NCBI GenBank assembly: GCA_039815415.1 | Contig: JBCBZH010000019.1 | Coordinates: forward strand, 1 to 29,411 | Origin: JBCBZH01 sp039815415 | GTDB lineage: Bacteria; Bacteroidota; Rhodothermia; Rhodothermales; Rubricoccaceae | Reading direction: 5' to 3' | Length of the DNA: 29,411 nucleotides | In this document: piece after piece, positions 15,508 to 23,382 of the stretch | Position numbering within the stretch: position 1 is the stretch's first letter | Layout of the letters: every line of letters begins with the position of its first letter | Made by a program: the position numbers and the translations under genes | Notes under the pieces: model-generated | The model's input: the letters and a program-made list of their open reading frames with translations, nothing else | Told to the model about the DNA's origin: nothing | The model's database searches: none

Positions 15508-17052
15508 GTGAACGTCGTCTCCCTCTTCCAGGCCCAGGCCGATGCACAGCCTGACGCGCCTGCACTCATCGAAGGGCGCGGGCGTCACCGCCGAGTGACC
15601 ACCTTCGCCGAGCTGGAGGCCGCCAGCTCGAGGGGCGCAGCGCGCCTGCACCGCCTCGGGCTGGTGCCGGGGGATGCGGTCTTTCTGCTCGTCCCACTCT
15701 CGGCAGACCTCTACCGTGTGCTGGCATCAGTCTTTCGCGCCGGGTTGGTGGCGATTGTGCTGGACCCGAGCGCCGGGCGCGACCACATCGCCCGCTGCTG
15801 CGCCATGCGCCCGCCGGACGCCTTCATCGGCATCCCAAAGGCGCATCTGCTTCGCCTGATGATCCCGGCAGTACGGCGCATTCCTCGCCAGCTCGTCGTG
15901 GGCGGATGGGCGCCGGGCGCGAACCGGTTCGAGAGGGGAGAGGGGGCGCTGGAACTGGTCGCAGTCGGGGAGGAGGCTCCGGCATTGCTCACCTTCACTT
16001 CGGGCACGACGGGCCAGTCCAAGGCAGCCATCCGCACCCATGGCATCCTCGCGGCTCAGCACGCGGCGCTGTCGGAAGCCCTCGAACTGGGGCCAGGGCA
16101 GATCGACCTCGCCACGCTGCCAGTCGTTGTGCTGGCGTCGCTGGCGTCGGGCGTGACGACCGTGCTTCCGGACACCGACCTTCGCCAGCCCGGCGCCTTC
16201 GACACGGGGCCAGTTCTCGAGCAGATCCGGGCGGAGCGACCGACCCGAACAGCCGCCAGTCCGGCATTCATCGAGCGCCTTCTGGAGGCCGCGGACCCGG
16301 GCGAGCTGGCGTCGTTCGAGCGCATCGATATGGGGGGAGCCCCCGTGTTTCCTCAGCTTCTAGGTCGGGTGCAAGAAGCTGGGGCTCAAGCTTTTGGCGT
16401 GTACGGCTCCACCGAAGCTGAACCCATTGCAGATCTTCTCGCCAGCTCGCTGACAGAGACTGGCCGAGACCAGATTCGAGCTGGCGAGGGGCTTCCAGTG
16501 GGGCGACCGGTGCCCCACGTCGACGTGCGTGTGATCCGCGACCGCTGGGGCGAACCGTTGGGGCCATTCTCGGATGCGGAGTGGAACCAACTCGAGCGAG
16601 CGCCAGGGGCCGTGGGCGAGATCGTCGTAGCGGGCGAGCACGTGGTGCCAGGCTACCTCGATGGCATCGGCGACCTCGAGACCAAGGTGGAGGTCGACGG
16701 GCGCCGCTGGCACCGGACGGGCGATGCCGGGCGCCTCGATGCCGACGGGAGATTGTGGCTGCTGGGTCGGTGCGCCAGCGCGTCGCGGCGGCCCGATTCG
16801 GTCATCTATCCGCTGCAGGTGGAGGCGGCGCTTTCGGAACTGACCGATGCACGAGCGGCGTTCCTCGAGGTCGATGGGCGGCGGATCGTTGCTGTGGAAG
16901 GGGACACGGATCTCCGGGCCATCCGAGAGGCCGTTGCCTGGGCGGATCTCGATGCCGTCGAGTCCATCGAGCAGATCCCGCGCGACCGGCGTCACAATGC
17001 CAAAGTGGATGTCCCTGCACTTCGGGCACTCCTCTTGCGTTCCCGCGTCTGA
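15508..17052 (+). CDS. AMP-dependent acyl-CoA synthetase/ligase, OleC-like features
   Basis: At 514 residues this belongs to the ANL superfamily of carboxylate-activating enzymes. The P-loop-like TSGTTGQSK is at 164–172, followed by VYGSTEAEP (A5), HRTGDAGRLD (A7) and NAKVD near the C-terminus with the A10 lysine. The stretch IDLATLPVVVLASLASGVTTVLPD resembles the OleC/beta-lactone synthetase subgroup more than ordinary fatty acyl-CoA ligases, but partner ole genes are not seen. It probably activates a fatty or other carboxylic acid for the acetyltransferase or another enzyme of the operon. GTG or ATG starts are both close; GTGAACGTC at 15508 fits. Five exact repeat copies occur within it. 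Confidence 0.8.
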   Translation: MNVVSLFQAQADAQPDAPALIEGRGRHRRVTTFAELEAASSRGAARLHRLGLVPGDAVFLLVPLSADLYRVLASVFRAGLVAIVLDPSAGRDHIARCCAMRPPDAFIGIPKAHLLRLMIPAVRRIPRQLVVGGWAPGANRFERGEGALELVAVGEEAPALLTFTSGTTGQSKAAIRTHGILAAQHAALSEALELGPGQIDLATLPVVVLASLASGVTTVLPDTDLRQPGAFDTGPVLEQIRAERPTRTAASPAFIERLLEAADPGELASFERIDMGGAPVFPQLLGRVQEAGAQAFGVYGSTEAEPIADLLASSLTETGRDQIRAGEGLPVGRPVPHVDVRVIRDRWGEPLGPFSDAEWNQLERAPGAVGEIVVAGEHVVPGYLDGIGDLETKVEVDGRRWHRTGDAGRLDADGRLWLLGRCASASRRPDSVIYPLQVEAALSELTDARAAFLEVDGRRIVAVEGDTDLRAIREAVAWADLDAVESIEQIPRDRRHNAKVDVPALRALLLRSRV

Positions 17053-17073
17053 CGCTACATAGCCTCCTCTGCC

Positions 17074-17508
17074 ATGTTCCGAGCTTTCCGCCAGCGCCTC
17101 GCCGAACGCCGCCACCAGCGCCAGATCGCAGCCATCACGCTCGACGCAGCGCGCACTCGTGCGGGGCGTGGCGCGGCGTTTCTCGATGACGCCGATCCGG
17201 GCTGGGCGGCGCGCATCGACCCCGGACGCCTCGAGCTGGCGGATGGGGCCTCGTGTGTGCTCGGACAGTTGCACGGTGGCTATCGGCTCGGGCTGGGGCG
17301 GGCGCGCATCCTGGACCTGTCGAGTGCGCCCCTCGCCAGCGCGTCGCCCGTCGAGCTGGGGTTCCAGGCGGTTCGCCATCTCGGCGAGGACGTGGAAGAC
17401 CTTGACTATGCCTTTCTCACCCGCGCCTGGCGCGAGTGCCTGGACGCACGGCAACACGCCAGCCCGACTCTACCCGTCCGCTCTCTCTCCTCACCCACGC
17501 ATGGATGA
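17074..17508 (+). CDS. Small conserved-type protein of unknown function
   Basis: The 144-residue product has a basic helical start (FRAFRQRLAERRHQRQIAAI), then AFLDDADPGWAARIDPGRLELADGASCVLGQLHGGYRLGLG. The single cysteine in the CVLGQL context and the ELGF-like segment resemble small uncharacterised proteins of actinobacteria and their phages, but I cannot name the family. It begins 21 bases after the ligase stop and overlaps the next gene by four bases, so it belongs to the same transcript. LELA at residues 53–56 is a reading of the repeat at 17230–17241. Confidence 0.6.
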   Translation: MFRAFRQRLAERRHQRQIAAITLDAARTRAGRGAAFLDDADPGWAARIDPGRLELADGASCVLGQLHGGYRLGLGRARILDLSSAPLASASPVELGFQAVRHLGEDVEDLDYAFLTRAWRECLDARQHASPTLPVRSLSSPTHG

Positions 17509-18026
17509 CAGATCTTCGGTATCCCATCGGCCTCTTCGAACACGCAGGGCGCGTTGAACGGGCTGACCGCGAGCGGTGGATCGATGACATCGCAGCCCTG
17601 CCCGATGCGATGCGGTCAGCGGTGATGAATGTGCCCGCTGAGGTGCTGGATACGCCCTACCGGCCTGGCGGCTGGACGCTCCGGCAGGTGATTCATCACG
17701 TCCCGGACAGCCACCTCAATGCGTACATCCGCTTCAAGTGGACGCTGACGGAGGACGAGCCCACGATCAAGGCCTACAACGAAGTGGCGTGGGCCGAGCT
17801 GGCGGACATCGACACAACGCCCGTCCGTACCAGCCTGGATCTCCTCGACGCTCTCCATGCCCGGTGGACGACGCTCATGCGGCATCTGAGCGAGGCAGAC
17901 TGGGCACGTACGTACGTGCATCCAGAGTCCGGTCCTCAGCGACTCGATTTCACCGTAGGCAGCTACGCCTGGCACGGGCGTCACCACCTCGCCCACATCA
18001 CGACCACCCTGGATCGTCTGGGCTAG
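17505..18026 (+). CDS. YfiT/BstA-type DinB-fold metal protein
   Basis: The ATG at 17505 overlaps the previous stop and gives 173 residues. The protein reads as YfiT across its length: TDLRYPIGLFE at the start, LDTPYRPGGWTLRQVIHHVPDSHLNAYIRFK at 48–78, LTEDEPTIKAYNE, and SYAWHGRHHLAHI at 153–165. His64/65 and the His cluster at 157–161 are the metal ligands of this DinB-like four-helix fold. Relatives include bacillithiol S-transferases and other thiol-dependent enzymes; the thiol used here is unknown. It is the last rightward gene of the run and its end overlaps the channel gene tail to tail by 29 bases. Confidence 0.85.
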   Translation: MTDLRYPIGLFEHAGRVERADRERWIDDIAALPDAMRSAVMNVPAEVLDTPYRPGGWTLRQVIHHVPDSHLNAYIRFKWTLTEDEPTIKAYNEVAWAELADIDTTPVRTSLDLLDALHARWTTLMRHLSEADWARTYVHPESGPQRLDFTVGSYAWHGRHHLAHITTTLDRLG

Positions 18027-18924
18027 CGACGGGGACATCTGGCCAAGCGAGACTCGATCCGCAGCGGCGGCAGAAGCGAGCGTCAGGGGCGTGGCCTCTC
18101 AACCCGCACGCCGGGCAGGCATCTGGAGCCAGCGTGTCCTCACTCGCTGCGAGGGCCGCACGTGCAGCTGCGAACCGCTGGCTGGCGGATCGGTCGGCCT
18201 GGTCTCGTCCGATCTCTGCAGTCACGATTCCGGTCGGCACCGCGATGATGCCGTAGCCCATAATCATGATGAGCAGGGCAAGGGTCTGGCCGAGCGGCGT
18301 CTGCGGCGAGATGTCGCCGTAGCCCACGGTCGTCAGCGTGACGACGGCCCAGTAGACGCTCCGGGGGATGGAGTCAAATCCGTTCTCGCCGCCCTCGATG
18401 AGGTACATCAGTGACCCCATGACCGTCACGACGGTGATCACGACGAAGATGAAAATCGAGATCTTGCGCCGGCTGGCGAGAAGGGCACGCCCGAGCTGGT
18501 TGGACTCATCGAGGTAGTGCGCCAGCTTGAGGACGCGGAAGACGCGCAGCACACGCAGAATCCGGACGCTCAGGAGCACCTGAGCGCCAGGGATGAACAC
18601 GCTCAGATACGTTGGGAGGATCGAGATCAGATCGATGACGCCGAAGAAGCTCCGTGCATAGTGCCATGGGCGCTTCACGATGGCGATTCGGACGATGTAC
18701 TCGAGAGTGAACACCACTGTGAACACCCACTCGAGTGTGTACAGCACATTGGCGTACTCGGCTCGGATGGAATCCACGCTCTCGAGCATCACCACCGCCA
18801 CACTGGCGAGGATGGCGAGGATCAGCAGAACGTCGAACGAGCGCCCCCAGCCAGGCTCCGATCCGAACACCACATCGAAGGTGCGTTCGCAGGCGGGGGT
18901 GTCTCGGGGCTCGTAGCGCGGCAT
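17998..18924 (-). CDS. Voltage-gated potassium channel with C-terminal zinc ribbon
   Basis: This 308-residue protein has a six-segment channel plan. The S4 segment has arginines at 121, 124, 127 and 130, spaced every third residue (RILRVLRVFRVLKL). The pore helix is followed by the selectivity filter TTVGYGD at 198–204, and S6 by MGYGIIAVPTGIVTAEI. After S6 a short linker ends in a zinc ribbon with Cys270, 273, 285 and 288 (CPACGLRG ... FCRRCGSSL). It should pass K+ in response to membrane potential; the ribbon may be a regulatory or assembly domain. It lies leftward with an end overlap of 29 bases against the YfiT gene, and no exact iterated repeat falls within it. Confidence 0.9.
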   Translation of the reverse strand: MPRYEPRDTPACERTFDVVFGSEPGWGRSFDVLLILAILASVAVVMLESVDSIRAEYANVLYTLEWVFTVVFTLEYIVRIAIVKRPWHYARSFFGVIDLISILPTYLSVFIPGAQVLLSVRILRVLRVFRVLKLAHYLDESNQLGRALLASRRKISIFIFVVITVVTVMGSLMYLIEGGENGFDSIPRSVYWAVVTLTTVGYGDISPQTPLGQTLALLIMIMGYGIIAVPTGIVTAEIGRDQADRSASQRFAAARAALAASEDTLAPDACPACGLRGHAPDARFCRRCGSSLAWPDVPVASPDDPGWS

Positions 18925-18963
18925 GGCGTCGGCGGTAGATGCGCCAAGATCGCACGCTGCGGT

Positions 18964-20175
18964 CTACCCTACGGCATCCACGAGGATCTGCTCGAAGCGG
19001 TCGGCGATGGCGTCCAGGCGGAACGTGCGCTCCGCATAGGCCCGCCCGGCGGCGCCCATCTCACGCTGGCGGTTGGCATTCATCGCCAGCTCGAGGGTTT
19101 GGGCGAGGTAGGCGTCGGTGTCGGCTGGGGCGGCGACCAGCCCGGCGCCTTCGCGCGTCACGATGCGCGCAGCGAGGTTGTCCGGAGGCACGGCCAGGGA
19201 GATGGCGCGTCCGGCGCAGAGGTAGGCCAGCACCTTCGAGGGGACGGAGACCACACTTGCGTCTGGCTCCAGGATGGCCGTCAGCACCGAGGCCGTCGCC
19301 AGCACATCCGGCAGGGCGTCGAACGGCTGGAAGGGGAGAACCTCAAGCTGGCGGAGATCGGACCGAGCCGCTTTCTGGGCGAGCAGCCAGTCGGCCCCGG
19401 CGCCCTCGCTGACCACCACCACGCGCGCCTCCGGGTCGGGCAGTGACGCCGCCAGTCGGGCCAGCAGCGACGGGTCGTGCTTCATGCCGAGCGTGCCGGA
19501 GTAGAGGAGTACGGTTCGGTTCGCCAGCGCGTGGGTGCGGCTCCACGGGTTGTCCTGCGGGCGCTGCGGGAGGTCGTCCAGCGGAGCCCAGTTCTCGACG
19601 ACGTGGATGTTTGGGGCGGGAACGTTCCAGTCATGCAGCAGCGGTCGGAAGTCTTCGGTGATGCCGACCACGGCATTGGCGTCTCGCAGCAGGCGGCCTT
19701 CGCGCTGGCGATACATCCGGCCCACGAGTGCCCCGGCGACCGGAATCTTGCGTCTCAGAACGGCCTCCGCTCCGACGGACAGCACGTCTTGCAGCCAGTT
19801 GACGACGGCCGCGCCCTGGTCGCGTGCAGCGCGCTGGATGGGCGCCAGCGCGTCGAGAGGCGTGTTGGCGGCCAGCAGCACGTCCGGCTCGAACGCGGCC
19901 ACGCGCTGGGCTGCGGCCTTGCCATAGGCGGTCTCTTCGCGCTGGCGACCGATGAGCCCCGCCAGCCCGGTGGCGCGCTTGTTCACCGCGCGGCCCGTGG
20001 TGATGGGATCGGGTTCGAACGTCTCGGGATCGTCGGGCTGGCGCGCCAGCTCGCCCTGGGGCGTGAGGTTGGTGGCCGAGAAGCCGTGGCGGACCGTGTG
20101 GTCGCGCGCGGCGAGCGCCCGCGAGAGCTGGACCGCGAAGGCGTGGCCGGCGTAGTCGTGGACGTAGATCCGCAT
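18964..20175 (-). CDS. GT-B glycosyltransferase (GT4-like)
   Basis: From the ATG at 20173–20175 (MRIYVHDYAGHAF) this has 403 residues. The N-terminal domain has a short glycine/histidine loop typical of GT-B enzymes. The C-terminal domain starts around YSGTLGMKHD (225–234) and carries the nucleotide-sugar region EPDASVVSVPSKVLAYLCAG at about 303–322. Such enzymes transfer a sugar to a polysaccharide or lipid acceptor on the cytoplasmic face; the exact sugar is unknown. The longer frame to 20283 runs through the terminator of the tRNA gene and is rejected. The 5' leader contains an inverted pair of the iterated repeat (20192–20231). Confidence 0.85.
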   Translation of the reverse strand: MRIYVHDYAGHAFAVQLSRALAARDHTVRHGFSATNLTPQGELARQPDDPETFEPDPITTGRAVNKRATGLAGLIGRQREETAYGKAAAQRVAAFEPDVLLAANTPLDALAPIQRAARDQGAAVVNWLQDVLSVGAEAVLRRKIPVAGALVGRMYRQREGRLLRDANAVVGITEDFRPLLHDWNVPAPNIHVVENWAPLDDLPQRPQDNPWSRTHALANRTVLLYSGTLGMKHDPSLLARLAASLPDPEARVVVVSEGAGADWLLAQKAARSDLRQLEVLPFQPFDALPDVLATASVLTAILEPDASVVSVPSKVLAYLCAGRAISLAVPPDNLAARIVTREGAGLVAAPADTDAYLAQTLELAMNANRQREMGAAGRAYAERTFRLDAIADRFEQILVDAVG

Positions 20176-20191
20176 GAGACGAGAACACCAT

Positions 20192-20231
20192 CGCCAGCTG
20201 GCTTGCGCCGACCTTTCGGTTCGAGCTGGCG
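20192..20231 (-). promoter_or_regulatory. Inverted repeat in the glycosyltransferase leader
   Basis: CGCCAGCT (20192–20199) and AGCTGGCG (20224–20231) are eight-base reverse complements, both parts of the iterated repeat, separated by 24 bases. They lie 16–56 bases before the glycosyltransferase start on its coding strand. They could form a leader hairpin or a protein-binding pair. Confidence 0.45.
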
Positions 20232-20232
20232 G

Positions 20233-20266
20233 AACCAAAAACCGCCCGGTCGGGGGGACCGGGCGG
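20233..20266 (-). terminator. Intrinsic terminator after tRNA-Met
   Basis: CCGCCCGGTC (20242–20251) and GACCGGGCGG (20257–20266) form a perfect ten-base stem with a five-base loop. On the minus strand it is followed by TTTTTGGTT. It lies 21 bases downstream of the tRNA gene and is the clearest terminator in the window. Confidence 0.9.
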
Positions 20267-20287
20267 CGGTGCCATGAAGGCATCGGG

Positions 20288-20361
20288 TGCCGTGGGAGAG
20301 ACTTGAACTCTCGACCTCACGATTATGAGTCGTGCGCTCTGACCAGCTGAGCTACCACGGC
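20288..20361 (-). tRNA. tRNA-Met (CAT anticodon)
   Basis: The minus strand folds as a 74-base tRNA: seven-pair acceptor stem GCCGTGG/CCACGGC, D-arm with AGCTCAGCTGGTCAGAGC, anticodon stem CACGA/TCGTG around loop CTCATAA (anticodon CAT), and T-arm GAGAG-TTCAAGT-CTCTC. The discriminator base is A and the 3' CCA is not encoded (the DNA gives CCC). The lack of initiator features (all seven acceptor pairs intact) suggests elongator Met, but an Ile tRNA with a lysidine-modified CAT cannot be excluded. Confidence 0.95.
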
Positions 20362-20424
20362 GGGGACAAGAGGATACGGCGCCCGGCGCGGGGGCGACAA
20401 TCCAACATTTCGTGAGTGCGGGGC

Positions 20425-20436
20425 CTCGAGCTGGCG
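20425..20436 (-). repeat. Iterated repeat between tRNA and ssb terminator
   Basis: An exact CTCGAGCTGGCG copy lies between the 5' end of the tRNA gene and the ssb terminator. Confidence 0.75.
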
Positions 20437-20446
20437 AGACGTGCAC

Positions 20447-20478
20447 AAAAAAGGGGAGGGAGCAGAAGCCCCCTCCCC
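20447..20478 (-). terminator. Intrinsic terminator after ssb
   Basis: GGGGAGGG (20453–20460) pairs with CCCTCCCC (20471–20478). On the minus strand the stem is followed by TTTTTT. It lies about 45 bases after the ssb stop. Confidence 0.85.
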
Positions 20479-20522
20479 CGGACGGACGTCGCTGAGGTCA
20501 GCGACGCCACCGTTGCCGGTGG

Positions 20523-20993
20523 CTAGAACGGCAGGTCATCGTCGGGCGTGAACTCGTAGCCGTCGCCACCGCCCGCCGGAGCGGCCTGGGGCTTGGGCTG
20601 CGAGCGCTGCTGACGCTGAGGCCGGGGCGACTGGTCGTAGGAGTCGTCGCCGCCACTGTCGCGGCCGCCGAGCATTTGCATCTCGCGGGCCTTGATCTCG
20701 GTGGAGTACCGGGTGTTGCCGTCGCGGTCTTCCCACTGGCGGGTCTGGAGCGAGCCCTCGATGTAGACCTGACGGCCCTTCTTGAGGTACTCACCGCAGA
20801 TCTCGGCGAGGCGCGACCACGCCACAACCGTGTGCCACTCGGTGTTCTCGACCTGGTTGCCGTCGCGGTCCTTGTAGGACTCGCTGGTGGCGATGCGCAT
20901 GTTGCAGACGGCGGTGCCGCTGCCGGTGTAGCGCAGCTCGGGGTCCTGGCCGAGGTTGCCGATGAGGATGACCTTGTTGATTCCGCGTGCCAT
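20523..20993 (-). CDS. ssb: Single-stranded DNA-binding protein
   Basis: From the ATG at 20991–20993 (MARGINKVILIGNLGQDPEL) this is 156 residues, a normal SSB length. The OB-fold core runs to about residue 105 with the conserved EWHTVVAWSRLAEICGEYLKKGRQVYIEGSL region. It is followed by a Gly/Gln/Pro/Ser-rich linker and the acidic tail DDDLPF, which recruits repair and replication partners in bacterial SSBs. A longer frame to 21044 adds 17 residues not found in SSBs. A clear terminator follows. SSB also protects incoming single strands during transformation, relevant only if the iterated repeat is an uptake signal (inference). Confidence 0.95.
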   Translation of the reverse strand: MARGINKVILIGNLGQDPELRYTGSGTAVCNMRIATSESYKDRDGNQVENTEWHTVVAWSRLAEICGEYLKKGRQVYIEGSLQTRQWEDRDGNTRYSTEIKAREMQMLGGRDSGGDDSYDQSPRPQRQQRSQPKPQAAPAGGGDGYEFTPDDDLPF

Positions 20994-21265
20994 GATGGCT
21001 GGGGGATGAGGAGCGGGGCGATGGAATCGCTGCTCCAGTAGCATGAGTCCGCCGAACAGCAGGCCAAGTGCCTGAAGTCGGCCGTTCGTATGAATCCGAG
21101 CTGGGGGAATCCCGACCCGGTTCGGCAGGATAGACCCGCGAGGTTGGCGCGTCTAACCACCGACGCGAAAAAATATCGAGCGGGCGTGACAGCAGCGTGT
21201 CAGAGCCTCAGGGCGAAAGTCATTCGCCAGCTCGAGAGATGTGTAGGGTTGATCTCGGGAAAGAG
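20994..21265. promoter_or_regulatory. Spacer upstream of ssb
   Basis: These 272 bases contain no gene-like frame. They hold an AT-rich island (AAAAAATAT near 21168–21176) in otherwise GC-rich DNA, a plausible place for the ssb promoter, and an exact repeat copy at 21225–21236 near the lipoprotein stop. I cannot assign -35/-10 boxes. Confidence 0.35.
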
Positions 21266-21754
21266 CTATTCCTGGTACTCAGAGCGAGGAACCTCAAAGA
21301 CTTGGATCTCTTGGCCCGAGGGGGCAACCACCTCGCGACCACTCAGGTCCACATCGGCCTCACCAAACATGTCTAGAAGTTCTTGGATCCACGCTGATCG
21401 CTCAGAAGGCGTTGTTGGCTCTGAGGTAGCTCTTTGATGGTTGGCGACGATCTGAGGAGCTGTTTCCTTGATTCCGGTGAGTGCGCCACGTAGTAATAGC
21501 GGAGGTGCGATCTCCCCGAGCATGGGTAGTGGCATCTGTACGAGACGCTCGAGGTCGAACTCGCCAGACTCATGTCGCAGGAACAGGCTTCCTGCCAACT
21601 CTACAGCGTCGCTTGGTTCCAATCCCTGAACGGCGCATGCGATGTCGTCCTGAACAGAGCATGCTGATAGTGACCGAGGGATCGATTCGGCAGCGTCTTG
21701 TGCACAGCCAGGAGCTGTGAGAAGCATGACAGAGACCAAGACGAGTGCTCGCAT
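21266..21754 (-). CDS. Lipoprotein of unknown function
   Basis: The 162-residue product has a lipoprotein signal peptide (MRALVLVSVMLLTAPGC) with the lipobox cysteine at 17, so the mature protein should be lipid-anchored at the membrane. The rest (AQDAAESIPRSLSACSVQDDIACAVQGLE ...) contains two more cysteines and an acidic C-terminus. No family is recognised. Base composition is lower in GC than in neighbouring genes, and no exact repeat lies inside, which may point to later acquisition. It is followed by ssb on the same strand after 272 bases. Confidence 0.65.
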   Translation of the reverse strand: MRALVLVSVMLLTAPGCAQDAAESIPRSLSACSVQDDIACAVQGLEPSDAVELAGSLFLRHESGEFDLERLVQMPLPMLGEIAPPLLLRGALTGIKETAPQIVANHQRATSEPTTPSERSAWIQELLDMFGEADVDLSGREVVAPSGQEIQVFEVPRSEYQE

Positions 21755-22074
21755 CGGGGGACTAGGGAGCTAGGTACGCAGATGACATCGCGATTCAACT
21801 CTTCCGAAAAAGCTGTCATTCTGAGCATAGCGAAGAATCTGGTTGTTCTCGGCAGTGCGCTCATGTGGAGTGAGATGCTGCCACGCGACTAGATCCTTCA
21901 CTCCGCTGCCTTCGGCAAGCGGGCTCAGGATGACACAGCGAGGCGTAGAACGCGATACGGGAATAGCAGCAGCTTCGCACCGTATCTGTTTGGCTCCCAT
22001 ATGGGCGTTCGCTAAGCCGGTCGCGTCAACACGAGCTGGTGATGCCTGGCTCAGTCAGGCATTCCATCAGCGAT
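21755..22074. other. Intergenic region with palindromic element and a stem-loop
   Basis: The region contains no gene-like frame. It holds the third GTCATYCTGAGC element (21815–21934). A stem ATGCCTG (22042–22048)/CAGGCAT (22056–22062) lies 13 bases past the stop of the asparagine-synthetase-like gene and could be its transcription end, though no T-run follows. A near-copy of the iterated repeat (CGAGCTGGTG, near 22033) lies beside the stem. Confidence 0.5.
21815..21934. repeat. GTCATTCTGAGC inverted-repeat element, copy 3
   Basis: GTCATTCTGAGC (21815–21826) and GCTCAGGATGAC (21923–21934) pair with one G-T type mismatch. Inner AGAATCT (from about 21834) and AGATCCTTC (about 21891) also correspond to the inner arms of the other two copies. 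This copy is the most diverged. Confidence 0.75.
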
Positions 22075-23382
22075 TCAGGCACTCGCCAGCTCGCGCACCT
22101 GCGACCGCCGGATGCGCTGGTGATTCTCGCCAGCTTTCAGGTTCACTTCGAGCGAGGCCAGCACCATCAGCTCCCTCGCGTAGTCGGCCTCATTGCGCGC
22201 GTGCGCCTCCCAGAGCGCCCGACCGTCAAGATGTGGCAAGCGGCCTCGGGCGTCGGAGTCGGCCACGAGCTGGCGAACGAGACGGGCGTGTGGGGTGTCA
22301 GCACGGAGGTCGGCGGCGTAGTCCATTCGCATGACATCCGGGGTTCGGGGAACGACGCTGAGGGCTCGGCCCACACGGCGCGCGGCGCGCCCGGCTCGTT
22401 GGAAGAATGCCTGGACCGGGGAAAACGGAATGGGGCGGGGCCGGTTGCCTTGAACCGGGAAGCGAGACAGGCGCGGGAAGGCCTCAGCGAGCACATCGAG
22501 GTACAGCGGGAGACGCCGGTGGGGCGGCCCCACGCGCTCCTCCCAGGGAAGCGCCAGCGCGAAGGCTTTCCACTCGCGCTGGTCGAAGAGATAAGTGTCG
22601 CGGAAGGGTGCCCAGGGGATGTCGATGTACGCCGCCTGCCGACCCGCGAGGTCGAGCTGGTCGTCGAAGCCGAGCACGTCGTGAGGCATCAGCGGGGCGT
22701 CCGGAAGCACAGACGTGGGGCTCCATCCTGGCCGAGTGAGGAGGATCGAACGCGTTCTGCGGTTGGTGGCGACGAACCGTTGGGCAGCAGCCTCCCAGGA
22801 TTCGCTGGGTGTCTGGGGGAGGTGAGCGCCCGCCAGCGCGTCGCCGAGGTAGCCCACCCAGTAGGTCGGTGCCGTGCCGATGCGGCACCGAAGCTGATAG
22901 TTGACATACCTCTCCAGGGCCAGCGCCGCCGGGTGCCGTCGAAATGCGTTGCGGGCGTAGGCGACGACGGCGTCGAGATCCCAGCGAAGGGTCTGAATGT
23001 CGAGCCGCTCGATGGCGACGCCGACCGAGGCGGCCATGCGGGCGGGCAGCTCATAGTCCGGAGCGCCCGGCGTCCCGAAGGTGCAGGCGACGACCTCAGA
23101 CGGAGAGAGGTGGTTCAGGAGGGCGCCCAGGATGGCCCGAGAGTCGTACCCCCCGCTGAGCTGGATGGCGTGAGACCCCGGTTCTGCTGCCTCCAGAGCA
23201 GCCTCCGCTGAGGCGCGTAGCCTGCGGACGCCTTCCGCGATGAGAGCAGATCGAGAAGCGCTAGCAATCCACTCGCGAAGCCCTGGTTCGTGGATGTTGG
23301 CGAGCGCGTGGGATCCTTGCTCCGCGAGCGGCCGGTAGGCCGCGCCGAAGTGGAGGTACGACTGGATCTCGGAATCGGTCAT
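22075..23382 (-). CDS. Stand-alone asparagine-synthetase C-terminal domain protein
   Basis: This 435-residue protein has the PP-loop SGGYDS at 76–81, which binds ATP for adenylation in the asparagine synthetase/beta-lactam synthetase fold. The N-terminal glutaminase domain with its Cys nucleophile is missing; the protein starts at about the point where that domain usually ends (SYLHFGAAYRP). Such short members often act in polysaccharide or natural-product pathways or take ammonia from elsewhere. A TGA lies directly before the ATG in the same frame, so loss of an N-terminal domain by mutation is possible, but upstream sequence shows no glutaminase motif. Neighbours are glycosyltransferases; the substrate is unknown. 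Confidence 0.75.
   Translation of the reverse strand: MTDSEIQSYLHFGAAYRPLAEQGSHALANIHEPGLREWIASASRSALIAEGVRRLRASAEAALEAAEPGSHAIQLSGGYDSRAILGALLNHLSPSEVVACTFGTPGAPDYELPARMAASVGVAIERLDIQTLRWDLDAVVAYARNAFRRHPAALALERYVNYQLRCRIGTAPTYWVGYLGDALAGAHLPQTPSESWEAAAQRFVATNRRTRSILLTRPGWSPTSVLPDAPLMPHDVLGFDDQLDLAGRQAAYIDIPWAPFRDTYLFDQREWKAFALALPWEERVGPPHRRLPLYLDVLAEAFPRLSRFPVQGNRPRPIPFSPVQAFFQRAGRAARRVGRALSVVPRTPDVMRMDYAADLRADTPHARLVRQLVADSDARGRLPHLDGRALWEAHARNEADYARELMVLASLEVNLKAGENHQRIRRSQVRELASA

Noticed and set aside
15508..17052. Ole hydrocarbon pathway based on the OleC-like ligase
   Set aside because: OleA, OleB and OleD are not in the window, and the neighbours are lipid-modifying genes instead.
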